DNA from: Irpex lacteus
Lineage: Eukaryota > Basidiomycota > Agaricomycetes > Polyporales > Irpicaceae
Length of the DNA stretch: 64,000 nt
Assembly: GCA_001986395.2 (NCBI GenBank)
Contig: MQVO02000074.1
Span: forward strand, 1-64,000
Direction: 5' to 3'
Notes under the pieces: generated by a model
Told to the model about the DNA's origin: nothing
Databases searched by the model: none
The model's input: only the letters and a program-made list of their open reading frames with translations
Shown: piece after piece, positions 10,484 through 22,370 of the stretch
Numbering within the stretch: the first letter of the stretch is position 1
Layout: each line of letters starts with the position of its first letter
Program-made: the position numbers and the translations under genes

Positions 10484-13400
10484 ATGAAGCTTCACGAACG
10501 GTACGAAGAGCTACGGAACGTCGACGACCTCCAGTATATCCTAGCGGCTTACTCTCGAAATTGACTCCGCCTGAACACCCGGCGAAACCAGCAGCACTCA
10601 ATAGTGTCGCGGGTGCACGAAGAGCGCGATTCGAGCGTTTCGGGGCTTTGACAGACCTAGAGGTGTCTATTGCAGCCTTGAGCTATGCAATCGAGCTTAC
10701 TCCTGACTGGCGTCCGGATAAGCCTCTCTTGTTGAATAACCTCAGCAATGTCAAGATGGCCCGGTTCCAACGGATCGATATGCCAGGAGACCTAGAGGCT
10801 GCTATCGCAGCCAACACTCGGGCAGTGGAGCTCACTCCTGACGAGCTCCCGTTTAAGCCTGAGTGGCTCAGTTTGCTAGGCAATGCGCACGGCCTCCGTT
10901 ACAAGCGCCTTGGGGCACTCGAAAATCTGGAGGCTATGGTCAATACGAGGAAAACGGCGGTGCAGCTCACTACCGACGAGGACCTCGAAAAGGCCTTGCG
11001 ACTGAAGGCTCTCGGCGACACCCACATGTCGCGGTTTCACTATCTTGGGTCTCTGGAGGATCTTGAAGCTGCAGTTGCAGCTCATCGTCGCGCTGTCCTC
11101 CTAACTCCAGACGGTCATCCAGACAAGCCCTCGCTCCTGAATACCCGCGGTGATACACAACGTGAACGTGCTTTCCGGTTAGCGACTGTGAACGATCTGG
11201 ATATCGCCATTTCTATGCAGAATCGGGCCATCGCATTAAGTCCTGACAATCACCCCGGCAAGTCGACGTGGCTGAGCAATCTCGGCACTGCCCAGAGTAC
11301 ACGCTTTGTGGTCCACGGGTCACCCGAAGACCTGCAAGCCGCGATTGCGACCATGACGCAGTTGGTCTCCTCAACTCCCGACAACGATGCAAATAAAACT
11401 GTGCGGTTGGCTAATTTAGGGACGGCACAACACCTGCACTATGAACGGTCTGGGCTTCTAGAGGACTTGGAGGCGGCGATCGCGAGTAAAAGCCGAGCCG
11501 CAGACTTCACAGATAACAATAACCCGCGAAAGCCTTCGTACCTTCACAACCTTGCACTTTCGCAGAGGGCACGGTTCCAGCGTCTTGGAAACCCAGAAGA
11601 TTGGTTAAAAGCTATCGAATCTCACACTCGTGCTCTCGAGCTGACGCCGAAGGGGCACACAGAGCGAGCGAAGTTATTCAAGAATCTTGGAGATACTTAT
11701 CTTGCAAAGACCTATACACCTCACGGAATATTTGGAGACCTGCTCTCCGCGATACATGCCTACGAGACGGCCTTGGCTGAGACATCTGGGGACCCAGCTA
11801 CGAGGATGAGGGCTGGAGCTGCCCTTATTCCCCTGCTCTCGGATCCGGTACCACCACCTCAAAGCCTTCTGTTCAGCGGAGGATTTGCTCAGCGTCTATT
11901 ACAGGTGCATCAACAGGTGCTAGAGCTCATGCCTCAGATAATCTGGCTAGGTCATGATGTACATCGTCGATACGAGGAAGTTGCTCGGCTTGGAGCACTC
12001 GTCAACCGGGCTGGCGCCGATGCTATTGCTGCAGGACGATACACTCAGGCCGTTGAGTGGCTGGAAAGTGGCCGCTCTATCGTGTGGTCTCAAGTCCTAC
12101 GCTTGCGTACTCCCTTGCAAGACCTTCGACGACATCACCCCGAGCTCGCTACTCGACTTGGACTGCTCTCTCAAGCGCTTCAGAAAGGCAGCTTATCGGC
12201 AGAAGGTAAGAGAATGATCCCGAGGAGTGACTTCTGCGAGTCAATGTCATACTATTAGACAACTCGTGGAACCAACCTGAAGTCGCCGTACCACTAGACA
12301 CCGAGGTCCAAAGCCATTATAGCCTCGCTGTCGCGTACGAAAAGTTGCTTTCTGAGGCCAGGAGTATTAGAGGATTCGAGAACTTCCTCCTACCCCTCTC
12401 CTTCTCACAGCTGAAAGCAGTTTGTACTTCCGGATTCGTTGTCGTTATCAACGCACACGAATCGCGCTGCGACGCGCTCATTTTACATGAAGCGGGTCAA
12501 GTGACTCATGTACCTCTTCCCGACGGCTCCTTTCATAATGCGGAAAGACTTCAAGTTCGACTTCGTGCCGTTCTTGCTCTCAGAGCAAGCTTACCAGACC
12601 GAATAGCGATACGCGTCTAAGCCGCAGGAATCACCTTTTTCGGAAGATTAGCTAATACTTAGGCGCCCTAGGCTCCCTGTGTTCGTCACCGCTGTACACA
12701 ATATTAATTCCTATGGAAAATGCATGAATATCGTTCTAAAACTGCTGGTGAGACTTGTACTCTGAGAGCAAGATCTCTGCTGCCAGCTCGCGGCAGCCCT
12801 TTCGAGTTCTCAAGAGGCAAAGCCTTCTTGGGCGCTTCCGTAGCAACCAAAGGGCCACCGAAAGCCATCGGGAACGCGGAGGTCGCACGACAGCCCCTGG
12901 CGACGGGAACGTATTGACCGTGGTTCTCGCAGAATTGTGGAAGACGGTTGTTGAACCCGTGGTCGACGTAATTGCGAATCTGGTAGGTGGGTATGTACCC
13001 AATGTTTTCGCTTCGGGCTGATGGTCTCTACCTATCGCAGCGAGCCCATGCTACTCCAGACGAAGACTCCCTTCCACACGTCACTTGGTGTCCGACAGGT
13101 CCATTTTTATTCCTTCCTCTTCACGCAGCTGGCATATATGGCGAGGGAGAGCCGTCCAAATCAGCGATGGACTTCGTTGTCTCTTCTTACACTCCCACGC
13201 TGCAACAGCTCCTCAAACCAGGTGCACGTGGCAACCAACATCATTGGGTCAACGCCGGGAACCTGTACCCCAAGATCCTCATTGTATCACAGCCAAATAC
13301 CCCAGGAATGGCGGCCATCCCAAATACTCAGAGAGAGGCGGAAGTTATACAGTCCGTATTTCCGCTTTCTTCCAAAGTACTTGATGGAGACGAGGCCTCC

Positions 13401-13856
13401 GTCAACGCGGTACTTGAGGGAATGATGACACACGAGTGGATTCATCTCGCATGCCACGGCGTTCAAAACACTCAGGACCCCACCCAAAGCGAGTTCGCCT
13501 TATACGATGGACCACTGAAGCTGTCATCGCTCATGAACCGGGATCTTCCATCTGTCGAGGTTGCTTTTCTTGCTGCTTGCCAGACAGCCACCGGAGACGA
13601 AAAGCTATCTGAAGAAGCGGTTCATTTAGCAGCGGCTATGCTAAACGTCGGGTACAAGAGCGTCATCGGGACGATGTGGTCAATCTCGGACGATATCGCC
13701 CCGAAAGTCGCAAAAGGTTTCTATGAAGGCCTACACACGCATTTGCACTCAGGGCAAGAGCTACGTTCCGCTTATGCTCTCCACCGAACGATTCGGACAT
13801 TGCGCCGCTCAGAGGACCTCGTTCGTTGGGTGCCATTTGTGCACTATGGATCATGA
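10484..13856 (+). CDS. TPR-CHAT protein (CHAT-1), caspase-fold peptidase-like, possibly disrupted
   Basis: From about 10.5 to 11.7 kb the protein is built of tetratricopeptide-like repeats with a period near 47-50 aa, each carrying a variant of LEAAIAAxxRAVELTPDGHPDKP. A helical bridge follows (YTQAVEWLESGRSIVW). The C-terminal CHAT domain (13.04-13.86 kb) starts at VTWCPTGPFLFLPLHAAG and contains the predicted catalytic His in HLACHG and Cys in AACQTATG, then SVIGTMWSISD and the terminal WVPFVHYGS. CHAT domains are clan CD (caspase-like) cysteine peptidases. Introns fit at about 12208-12258 and 12981-13038. The frame breaks near 10558 (SRN stop versus LTPPEHP), probably by one base, and the linker at 12605-12760 holds stops in the expected frame, so it is either an odd intron or an insertion. 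The catalytic exon is intact. Function inferred: peptidase in a cell-death or defence response. Confidence 0.8.
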
Positions 13857-14427
13857 CTCTGCCCGTTCTTGCGGCTCAACTATGTATATCGCTGGACCAT
13901 CATTCATAGCGCTCATCTGATTCTCACATTTCAATGTATCGGCAACCGTCCCGAGAAAGGAATGCATTTGTCTCTGTCCTTGGTCAATTATTGAACTTCT
14001 TCTCACAACGGTCATTGCGCCTCATCATATGCGAGTTCAAAAACATCCTCGATCAACCTCTTTGAATTCTGCATTCACTGGATGTGGACCTCGTTCCATC
14101 TGACCAGCGACGGTCGCGGCACCTACGAACCCGACGGGAAACAGACTAACTCCGCGATCAGTTGACGATGTCGTATGATAGAAGGTGAGAAGAATACGCT
14201 TACGAAGAGTGGCCCTTTTAGACCTCGTGAGTATTCCTTGCTTCGCATTCACATGTGAGACGTGCTACCAGGTTAAATACATCTGCCAGGATAGATCATC
14301 CTTCTCTCGGCCTCGTTATAAGGACAATGGAGCCCTCATACCAATGTTATGAGTCTTATGACGATAAACATACTCATACTCTCAACCGCTTATACTCGAC
14401 CCTGACCCCACTACTTCAGCTCAGAAC
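13857..14427. other. Intergenic
   Basis: About 570 bases between CHAT-1 and the dioxygenase. The run before 14428 is a plausible promoter and leader for the dioxygenase. No other feature. Confidence 0.4.
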
Positions 14428-15693
14428 ATGGCCACTCTGAATCAGATGCGAGATCCCTTGAAAGTAGGCAAAGCGATTCGGGCACAGCTGGAGAATGAGA
14501 TCCCGTCAGACCTCCCGCTTGATAGAGACTTTAAGGTCAGTCTGACAACCCTTGCGCGTCGAGATATGTGTTGGATTGGCAACTCATTGGGTTATTCCCC
14601 TTTTATTTAACAACAGGAGGGTACAGACTACACCATTACAGACCACGTCAATCAACTACACAAGCAACTGTGCCCCGATGCCCGCTCTTTGGAGCTCTGC
14701 ACCTCGCTCATCAATCACCTCCATGCCTTCGCTCGGGAGACGAAGCCCACGCACAAGGAATGGCTAACAGCGATTAAGTATCTTACGAGAGCAGGAAAAG
14801 AGAGTACGGAGTTCAAGAACGAATTCATCTTGTTGAGTGATTGCCTTGGGTTCAGCGCGCTTCTCGATGAGTTGGCCCACCCTAAGCCTGAGGTAAGTAA
14901 TGGTTACCTAGCTGCTCAGAGCATCTGTTTATAACTGATGACGCCGTAAGGGGTGTACGGAGAGCTGCGAACCTGGTCCGTTCTACACGACCGACGCACC
15001 GGAGCTCCCTTCGGGATCCTCTGTCGCACGAAGTGGCACAGTCGGCGAACCAATGTTCTTCCAAGCTACGGTCAAGAATACCAAAGGCGAACCTATCAAA
15101 GGAGCCAAGGCAGAATTGGTCTGGTTGATTGCTAATAGTCATGTGCGATATGTTGCTGACGTTGCATATTTCAGTGGCAAGCGGATGGGGATGGCTTGTA
15201 CGACGTACAATACCCCAATCGTAAAGAGGCCAACGATCGGGCTCGTATAGTCGCTAAGCCAGACGGTGTCTTTACTTACCGTGGTATCTTACCAACGGCA
15301 TATCCTATCCCAGACGATGGTCCTATTGGCGACTTTCTTCGCGCAATGGGTCGCCACCCGCATCGATCTTCTCATATACACTTCTTGCTAACCGCTCCAG
15401 GATACGACGAGTACGTCTCATTACTTTCGCGTTCTCGAGGTTATATTGATGTCTTATTTTGCACATTCAGCCTGACGACCGCACTATATCCATCACACTC
15501 TCCTTTCCTTGGAACAGACCCCGTCTTTGCGACGAAGAAATCGTTGGTGAGCGAGGTGAGAAAAGAGGAGGATCCCAAAAGATGGGAGGAAATGGGGTTT
15601 AAGCCAGGGGAAGTGCCGAATGGAAGAGTGTGGGTGTGGACATACAACTTTGTTCTTGCGTCCGAAGCAGAAGTTGCTGCTCTTAAGAAGTGA
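14428..15693 (+). CDS. Intradiol ring-cleavage dioxygenase (catechol / hydroxyquinol 1,2-dioxygenase type)
   Basis: Non-haem Fe(III) enzymes of this family open catechols between the two hydroxyls, feeding aromatic compounds into the 3-oxoadipate route. The N-terminal helical dioxygenase domain covers about residues 1-115 (NEFILLSDCLGFSALLDEL), followed by the marker EGPF-type segment CEPGPFYTTDAPELP. The His2Tyr2 iron site is complete: Tyr in DGLYDVQYP, Tyr in VFTYRGILPTAYPIP, and the two His of RSSHIHF. Introns fit at 14534-14617, 14894-14950, about 15120-15174 and about 15411-15471. All leave clean joins, giving about 320 aa, normal length. No signal peptide, so a cytosolic enzyme. In wood- or litter-decay fungi it would serve lignin-derived aromatics. 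Hydroxyquinol versus catechol preference cannot be told. Confidence 0.9.
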
Positions 15694-16385
15694 TACTAGT
15701 CGATTCGAAGTTAAGAACTTGAACTTACAACTGTAATATATTCAAAGGGTCCTCGCCGCTTTCGGAACTAAATTTCCCGAACTTGAAGCAATTTTAAAGC
15801 CACGCGTGTACTAGCAGCTTAGACTCAGTGAGTATCGACTATCCCTCCTAGTATTTCTAGTATGGAGTAATGAATGCTGCGACTTTATTACACCACCAAA
15901 GCTGCAAGGCCTACATTGCATGACACGTAGCAGTACTACCTACACTTCTGGGCATGAGGGTACTAGATCTCTTTTCATGGTCGCTTCTGGCCTTAGCAGC
16001 CACATACTAATACTCCGTGAGTTAGTACTCTCTACTATTGCGACGCCGACTCGGAGAGTGCCCTGTACGGACGTACTGCTGTACTGTATTCTCTTGAACT
16101 GAACATCTCTGCCGCCACTTCATGTTTAATACGTCTAAAGGCTTTCAAGTTAGAGGCTTTACTCTACTAGTATTAGTACATGACAGCCTGAGGAAGCTCG
16201 CTGGCCAGTACGGCGCATACTATCCAAACCAGCCTACCAGGCTCCCAGTCACTAGACCACTCGACTCTCTCTGGCACCAGTAGTCTCTGTGGCATTTCAA
16301 GTTGGTGCACGGCAGCATCCGATACTAAACGGGCTAAATTTGAGCAATTCCACCTTTACTCGCACTCTTCATTCGGAGCTGCTGG
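15694..16385. other. Intergenic, left flank of the palindromic element
   Basis: About 690 bases rich in short ACTAG/AGTACT words. It may be old repeat sequence, but no boundaries or ORF can be supported. Confidence 0.35.
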
Positions 16386-16921
16386 CAATCTAAAGATAAA
16401 ATCTTTAGGTTTTTCCGAGTGGTAAAGATAAACACGACATAAAAGGTAATCACTCACTGGAAAGATATCTTTGAGTGCGATAGGCCGCATCACCGACACA
16501 TCAACGAGCTATACGTGCGCCTATGACATATATCTGCCATCATTGCTCCCGAGCGCGATCAAGTGCAACTTGACAAGAGCCTGGATGATGACGCCATGAT
16601 GATGGCGGTGTAGTCCAGGTACGATTGCCTCATATGGCAGTCATTTCGGCCATGGCGCTCGCCCCGCCTGCGCGCTCCACTTCCCGACGCCATCAAATGG
16701 CGTGATCGCTACGCGCGATACCTCCGGTAACGTCCCCGAACCCGTCCTCGCCGTCCCCAACGACGAGGACGATGCAGTGGGTATTCCTCTCCCTCCTCGT
16801 TGATTCTGCCCGTCGTTTTTTGCAGTCCATGGTAATCTTATACGTAGATTATGAATATAATGTTTGTTTATTTATAGGACTGCGCGATCTGGATCGGGGA
16901 GCCGGATCTGGTGTGGCCACA
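16386..16921 (+). repeat. Left terminal inverted arm of the foldback element
   Basis: 536-bp arm, reverse complement of 18242-18777. Its outermost 20 bases contain a small internal palindrome (CTAAAGAT / ATCTTTAG). The arm includes several short CG-rich inverted words such as GCCATGATGATGGC. Confidence 0.85.
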
Positions 16922-18241
16922 GATGTAGGTGCCCTACTGTACGGGCCACCACTCCAGAGAGGTTCTCGAGAATTATATAACAGTATATATAACGCATTTG
17001 CATAATTTAGAGAACGTTTAACGGACAGCAGGGCAAATAGGGAAGGTCGTATGCACCAGGGATGCCGGCCACCAGAGGGTGGTGGTCACACACCCACAGA
17101 TGCATCGAAGAAATACTCTACGTAGTTTATACTCTTTTATAGCATGTATAAATTATTAATATACCGTTCGATCACTGAGTTATAAGCGGGGTCTCCTTCA
17201 GAGGAGATGTGCTCCTCCTCCCCTCACTCACATGCAAAGCGCCCTCCCGATGTCCAGATGATTACGGCGCACGCAAACTAACTCAACGGTCATATCGTTA
17301 GTACTTTAAAGTAATTGGATACCAAGTTTTTTGCCTTCCGACGTCCTGTATAGGACACTATAAGGTGTGTATTAGTAGTATGTGTGGCCAGACTATGTTC
17401 CAAACCACGTATCACCCCATATAAGTGAGCATACGGCAAGGGGAGCTAATATACATTGGACGATGTTTTATGCGTATTATATGGTGCTACGAGCACTTTA
17501 CCGCGAGCGAATCGATGTTCTATAGCTCCAGATACATCCGAATACTTACTGCAGGGGTGAAGCCGGTGCACAAGGAATTGTGCTTGACTTCTGGTCTTGA
17601 TACTGCTCTTTTCACCGTTTCGGGCATATCCGGAGCTATAGGACCTCAATTCGCTCGCGGTAAAGTGCTAGTAGTACTGTATCATACGTGATAATCATGC
17701 TCCCATATGTATTCTAGCTCTTCGCGCGTTGTATGCACTTATGTAAGGTGATATGGGGTTTGTGGTGCAGTCTGGCCACACTAACTGCTAACACGCACCT
17801 CATAGCGTTGTGTACAGGAGAGCGTAAGGCGTAAAAACTCGTACATTACTGATTTATAGTGCAATGTATGCGGCTGTAAAGTTATTTTGTGCGCGCTATT
17901 ACTACTTGTCCCTTGAGAGGGCGCTTTTCATGTAACTGGGGGGAGGAGGAGTACATCTACTCCGAAGTAGATTCTGCGTATATATCAGTGATCGAACGGT
18001 ATATTACTGACTTAAGCATGCCATAGAAGTGTATTGATTGCGTAGAATATTTATTCTATGCCTCCGTTGATGTGGGGACGCTACCCTTTAGTAGCCAGCA
18101 TACTTAGTGTATAGCACATTCTATATTGGTCTAGTAAATAAAGTAACGCTTTACAAATTATTCACATACATCATGCATACCCCCAGTGGGTTTACGAGAG
18201 GATATGCCGCACGTTTATCAATACAGGAAGGCATTTGCCTG

Positions 18242-18777
18242 TGTGGCCACACCAGATCCGGCTCCCCGATCCAGATCGCGCAGTCCTATAAATAAACAAA
18301 CATTATATTCATAATCTACGTATAAGATTACCATGGACTGCAAAAAACGACGGGCAGAATCAACGAGGAGGGAGAGGAATACCCACTGCATCGTCCTCGT
18401 CGTTGGGGACGGCGAGGACGGGTTCGGGGACGTTACCGGAGGTATCGCGCGTAGCGATCACGCCATTTGATGGCGTCGGGAAGTGGAGCGCGCAGGCGGG
18501 GCGAGCGCCATGGCCGAAATGACTGCCATATGAGGCAATCGTACCTGGACTACACCGCCATCATCATGGCGTCATCATCCAGGCTCTTGTCAAGTTGCAC
18601 TTGATCGCGCTCGGGAGCAATGATGGCAGATATATGTCATAGGCGCACGTATAGCTCGTTGATGTGTCGGTGATGCGGCCTATCGCACTCAAAGATATCT
18701 TTCCAGTGAGTGATTACCTTTTATGTCGTGTTTATCTTTACCACTCGGAAAAACCTAAAGATTTTATCTTTAGATTG
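18242..18777 (-). repeat. Right terminal inverted arm of the foldback element
   Basis: 536-bp arm, reverse complement of 16386-16921, with no difference found on visual comparison. Such identity contrasts with the clearly diverged inner arms. Confidence 0.85.
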
Positions 18778-19036
18778 TAATATATAGTCATTCGAAATGA
18801 GAAGATGAGCATTGAGAACACGGAATGACGCTGAGACGCGTGGATTCGCATTGAACTATACAACGAGTTGTAGCTATCTCATGGGCAACGACAACTACGG
18901 AATGGTGCTACCACTGCTGGAAGGTTACAGGGTCGCTACTCCACTGCGGTATTGATGACTACTACTTCCTCCACAGATCAAGAGTAACAGTCGAGGACGT
19001 AACGTATGCATGCGGGTCTGCTACGACTGGCTCGAT

Positions 19037-19790
19037 CTACAATATCCGCCAACCGATGAATACCATGACGCCTAGTAGTAGCGATAGCAAATCACTCACA
19101 ATGAGCAGCTGATCCCTGCCGTGTTTCTCAAACTCCCATGAAATCTTGCCTTGAGAAAATCCTTTAGGAGGCCCGCTGAAGCACTCAGCCGCCAAGTCTG
19201 AGTCAATGCTCGTGCCCGCTGGCACTAAACCGACCTGTTACTAGAGTCAATAATCTGACAGTATCGCATTTGCAGAGAAAAGGCTTGCCCAGCACTGGTC
19301 TAGCGTTCCTTTCGGACTAGGCATAGCTATGTAGATGACCAAGATCTTGTCCGGGTCTGGGAGGGAATACGCGACGAGGCCAAAGAGGCCCGGGGCTTTG
19401 CTACCGTCAGCCTTCTCAAATACACCTCCCGAGTGACTGGAGTGCTCTGGAACTGTGTGAGGCAGTTGCTGGACCTTGCCGTCGTGCTTGTATAATGCCG
19501 TTCCGACAGGCTCGAGTTCGCTGTCGGTCTTGTTTTTGATATGTATCGTCATCTCGTAAGGCTAAAAATGCGAGGGAAAGGTTAACTAAAGGCCATGACT
19601 CGGAACTTGCATTAGCACTTACAATCGCTGGCATATTTGCTTTGTAGTGCGACTGCTGAAGGACTTTGGGGTTGTTGAATGATTCGATGGTCTGAAGAGT
19701 CGTCAAAGCAGCGGGATTTATACCTCGCTCTCTCGAAGCCTGTAATGCAGAGTAGGAAACCGTCAGTCTATACTGGCTCAGCTCCTCCAT
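19037..19790 (-). CDS. Actinoporin-like (sea-anemone cytolysin / fruit-body-lectin fold) protein
   Basis: Three exons are suggested on the minus strand: an N-terminal helix-like segment beginning MEELSQYRL (start at 19790), a central beta-rich segment with IHIKNKTDSELEPVGTALY and GLFGLVAYSLPDPDKILVIY, and a third segment containing CFSGPPKGFSQGKISWEF near 19170-19100. The central part follows the layout of the anemone cytolysin family (beta-sandwich, G-V/L-x-A-Y-S followed by a hydrophobic strand and a short Pro-containing turn), whose members bind membranes and may form pores; fungal fruit-body lectins share the fold. Total about 170-200 aa, family-like. The join between the second and third segments is uncertain because the apparent intron is very short, so the gene could be damaged. 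There is no classical signal peptide. Similarity is judged from the pattern only. Confidence 0.5.
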
Positions 19791-20950
19791 TCATCGGAAT
19801 ATACATTTCCATCAGCTGGGTTTGCACGTACAGCACCTGAAGTGTAATGACCACTGCTTATAGACACCACCGCCGATAAAAGAATCTTGTGGTGGATTTT
19901 AGGCTTGCAGAAGCAGTTCTTGAATTGTTAGCTCCACCGTGAACTTCCCTTTTCTCCTCGTTGCTGAGCTAGTTTGACTGTCTATATGCAGGTGACTGTT
20001 CAGGATATTAATCGTGGATACGGAGCCATCATTTCGCCGGACGGCGTAGCATTGAGTGGGTTAGAATAACCGCCCTTCTAGATTCTAAACAACGAGAATA
20101 GTTAGGACATAGCCGCTTTATACGAGAAGCCTTTGGTCACTTCTTCACCCCGTCCGATGAATGACGGATCCTCGAAGAGCTGAGCGCTCGATGCGCGACG
20201 GGTTGCTGTGGTAGATTTTTGACAGTAATCAGAAGGTGGCATAGACGGAGAGGTGATGTGGAGTAGGAGTACATTATTTTCTCACCAGTGACCACATCGC
20301 TAGAAGTAAGGTAAGTATGGAGAGCATCTGCCTCGGAACTCCCGCTGTCTAGCGTCCTGGCTAGAACACGCGTCTGCATCAGTATTGCAGCCACTATGCG
20401 ACTGGCACTTCACTCACTGGATTGGAATTCCAGTAAGACAATTTCACTCGCATAGTATATTGGATACACGGGCGTAGTAAGTGGCCCAGAGTGCCGAAGA
20501 TCGACTGGCGATCATCGATGTATGCGGGCCAATAGCTGCTGAAGCACTGAAGGCTTCAGATGCCGTGAGTGTTGTGAAAACGTGATAGATTGGTATACAA
20601 ATTGACGATATGCAAAGAGCTGCGGGATTGGCTTGCAGATATACGGCGAACTTGACCCGCGCCCAATATCGTCATTCGTTCCGCTTGTGCTATATTATGC
20701 GCTAAGCAGACGCAATTAAATTAAAGTGACTGCTCAGCGCTCATGCATAGGAAAAAGACGGTGCAAGAGCCTTATCTTGAACAACGTCCGCTTTATTATG
20801 ACCTCTCTATACGCGCCTCCAGAGACGTTTTGCAGTCGGGACCCATCACTGTCGTGACGAGGGCTCGTATGATTATCTTAATTTCCGGTCGTAATATCGC
20901 TATGGAGTTTACGTGACAAGTGTCAGTACCGTCTAGCACAACTCCATCTA
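19791..20950. other. Intergenic, nothing recognised
   Basis: More than 1 kb without protein-like ORFs on either strand. Probably spacer or old decayed sequence between the actinoporin-like gene and the BTB remnant. Confidence 0.4.
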
Positions 20951-22370
20951 AGAACCCAAGTCACTCACCAGGCGTTGCGTCTTAGAACACTTGTGCACCT
21001 CACTCAAGATTTGCCTCTGCGTGACCGAATAGTACAGTTCCTCTTCGTGAGTGAAGATTTTCTCGTTGAGGATCTCCTTCAGTCCGTTTTGCGTGTCGTG
21101 TGCATGCGATGCAACCGTTGACGGTATTTTGTACCCATGTTATCAGCGAGGTAGGCCGGAACAGCGTACATTTCGTCATCCAACGTGCGAAGACGCCCCG
21201 ATGGCTAGGTCCTCCAACCCGTGCGAGGCAGCGAGAGTGTAAGTATCGATAGGTCGGAAAGGGGCGTAGTTGATGACGGTGTGGGCTAGATGTCCGAAGG
21301 GCGGATGACAGTTGTCACAGAACATGTCTGGGAGGAGGATGTTCGAGGGCTGAGGCACGGAGAGTGCGAGAGGATCTTCCTCGTATGCTCCAATCCCGGG
21401 ATGAGCAGTCCACCAAAGCTGTTTTGCGAGGCCGCTATGAATCTATGATAGTGCACGGCAAAGAATATCACGTTTGAAGAGACGAGAACGACGCTGGGCG
21501 GGAGGGTTTCAAGATTGGCATTGAGATGGAAGGTACTCGAGACCAGTATGGTACGCCTACTATCGCTGGATACGAAGTGAGGATCGTCGGAAGGTCATCC
21601 GATCTATAACCGTCACGAAAGACAATAGTCAGAAGCCAGTAATAACAGAAGACACCGAGATCAGCTCACGAGTATCATTAGAGCTAAGTTTCTCGACCCA
21701 CCCAGAGTACCATCCACACCATCTACATCTCTGAAAAGCACCCCGTATGCAGCTTCGTTGGTTTGCGTCAGGACGGACGCTTTTACGGTGAAGTAATCCG
21801 ACATTTCCATCTACGCACGGTAGTACTGTTGGTTTGAAAGGTCGACACGGCCTTTGGTCTTCAACGGGGATGGAATGTCAGAAGAGTTTTTACAACAGTT
21901 GAAGAGGCAAGACAGCGAAGGTGTAGGTGCAGTTTCCACAGTCGGGAACGAACAGGGAGACCTAGAAGAGGTCATATTGTCATACGGTGTGAACAGAGTG
22001 TCGGCGTCAGAGCGACCTCTGATATAACCCGCGATGATATTGACCTCTGTTTCGTAGGATATCCGCACGGTGGTGTGACTAGATTGATGGGAGGTAAACA
22101 GACCATACTCGTCTTTTCAATCGTCCCAATAACAACGTACCAATGTTCCTACCCACATCCCCTCCGATTCCTTGTTTCCCCAGCTCCCGTACCTGCAATT
22201 AGCCATCTATGAAACCGACCGACGCTCCGCCCATGTGCCCTGGGACTGCATTTAGACGTAATTCCGTGGCCGTGAAAGCTTTTGCAGCTTTTTGCTAGTG
22301 GTAGTGGACCAGGCATCTTCGCGAGAGTCGGCCACGACGCAGAAGTGGACATCGATAACGCTCTCTGCTT
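20950..22370 (-). pseudogene. Decayed BTB/POZ-like basidiomycete gene
   Basis: Read on the minus strand, scattered frames line up with the order of a basidiomycete BTB-like family: RISYETEV..IAGYIRGRSDADTL near 22060, a stretch with VKASVLTQTNEAAYGVLFRD near 21770-21700, LETLPPSVVLVSS then FFAVHYHRFIAASQNSFGGLL at 21510-21420, ILLPDMFCDNCHPPF near 21335, PIDTYTLAASHGLEDLAI near 21250-21200, and YLADNMGTKYRQRLHRMH near 21150-21100. The BTB fold mediates dimerisation and protein-protein contacts. Successive pieces sit in different frames without good splice sites, for example between FGGLL and the next block near 21400. Further upstream to about 22960 there may be more remnants. The assignment rests on remembered family pattern and is moderate. 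Confidence 0.5.

Larger units (their letters stand above)
16386..18777. mobile_element. 2.39 kb giant palindromic (foldback) element with 536-bp terminal inverted arms
   Basis: The sequence from CAATCTAAAGATAAAATC at 16386 reappears in reverse complement ending at 18777. By eye I found no mismatch over 536 bases, where the match ends at GGTGTGGCCACA. The inner part is also palindromic but diverged: CCGTTCGATCACTGA near 17163 pairs with TCAGTGATCGAACGG near 17986, the block at 17384-17425 pairs with about 17735-17780, and AGCACTTTACCGCGAGCGAAT at 17492 pairs with 17649-17669. All pairs share one centre at about 17581. No transposase ORF is present, so it is non-autonomous. No target-site duplication was found directly outside the arms. 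Class II foldback or Mutator-like is the likeliest type. Confidence 0.85.
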
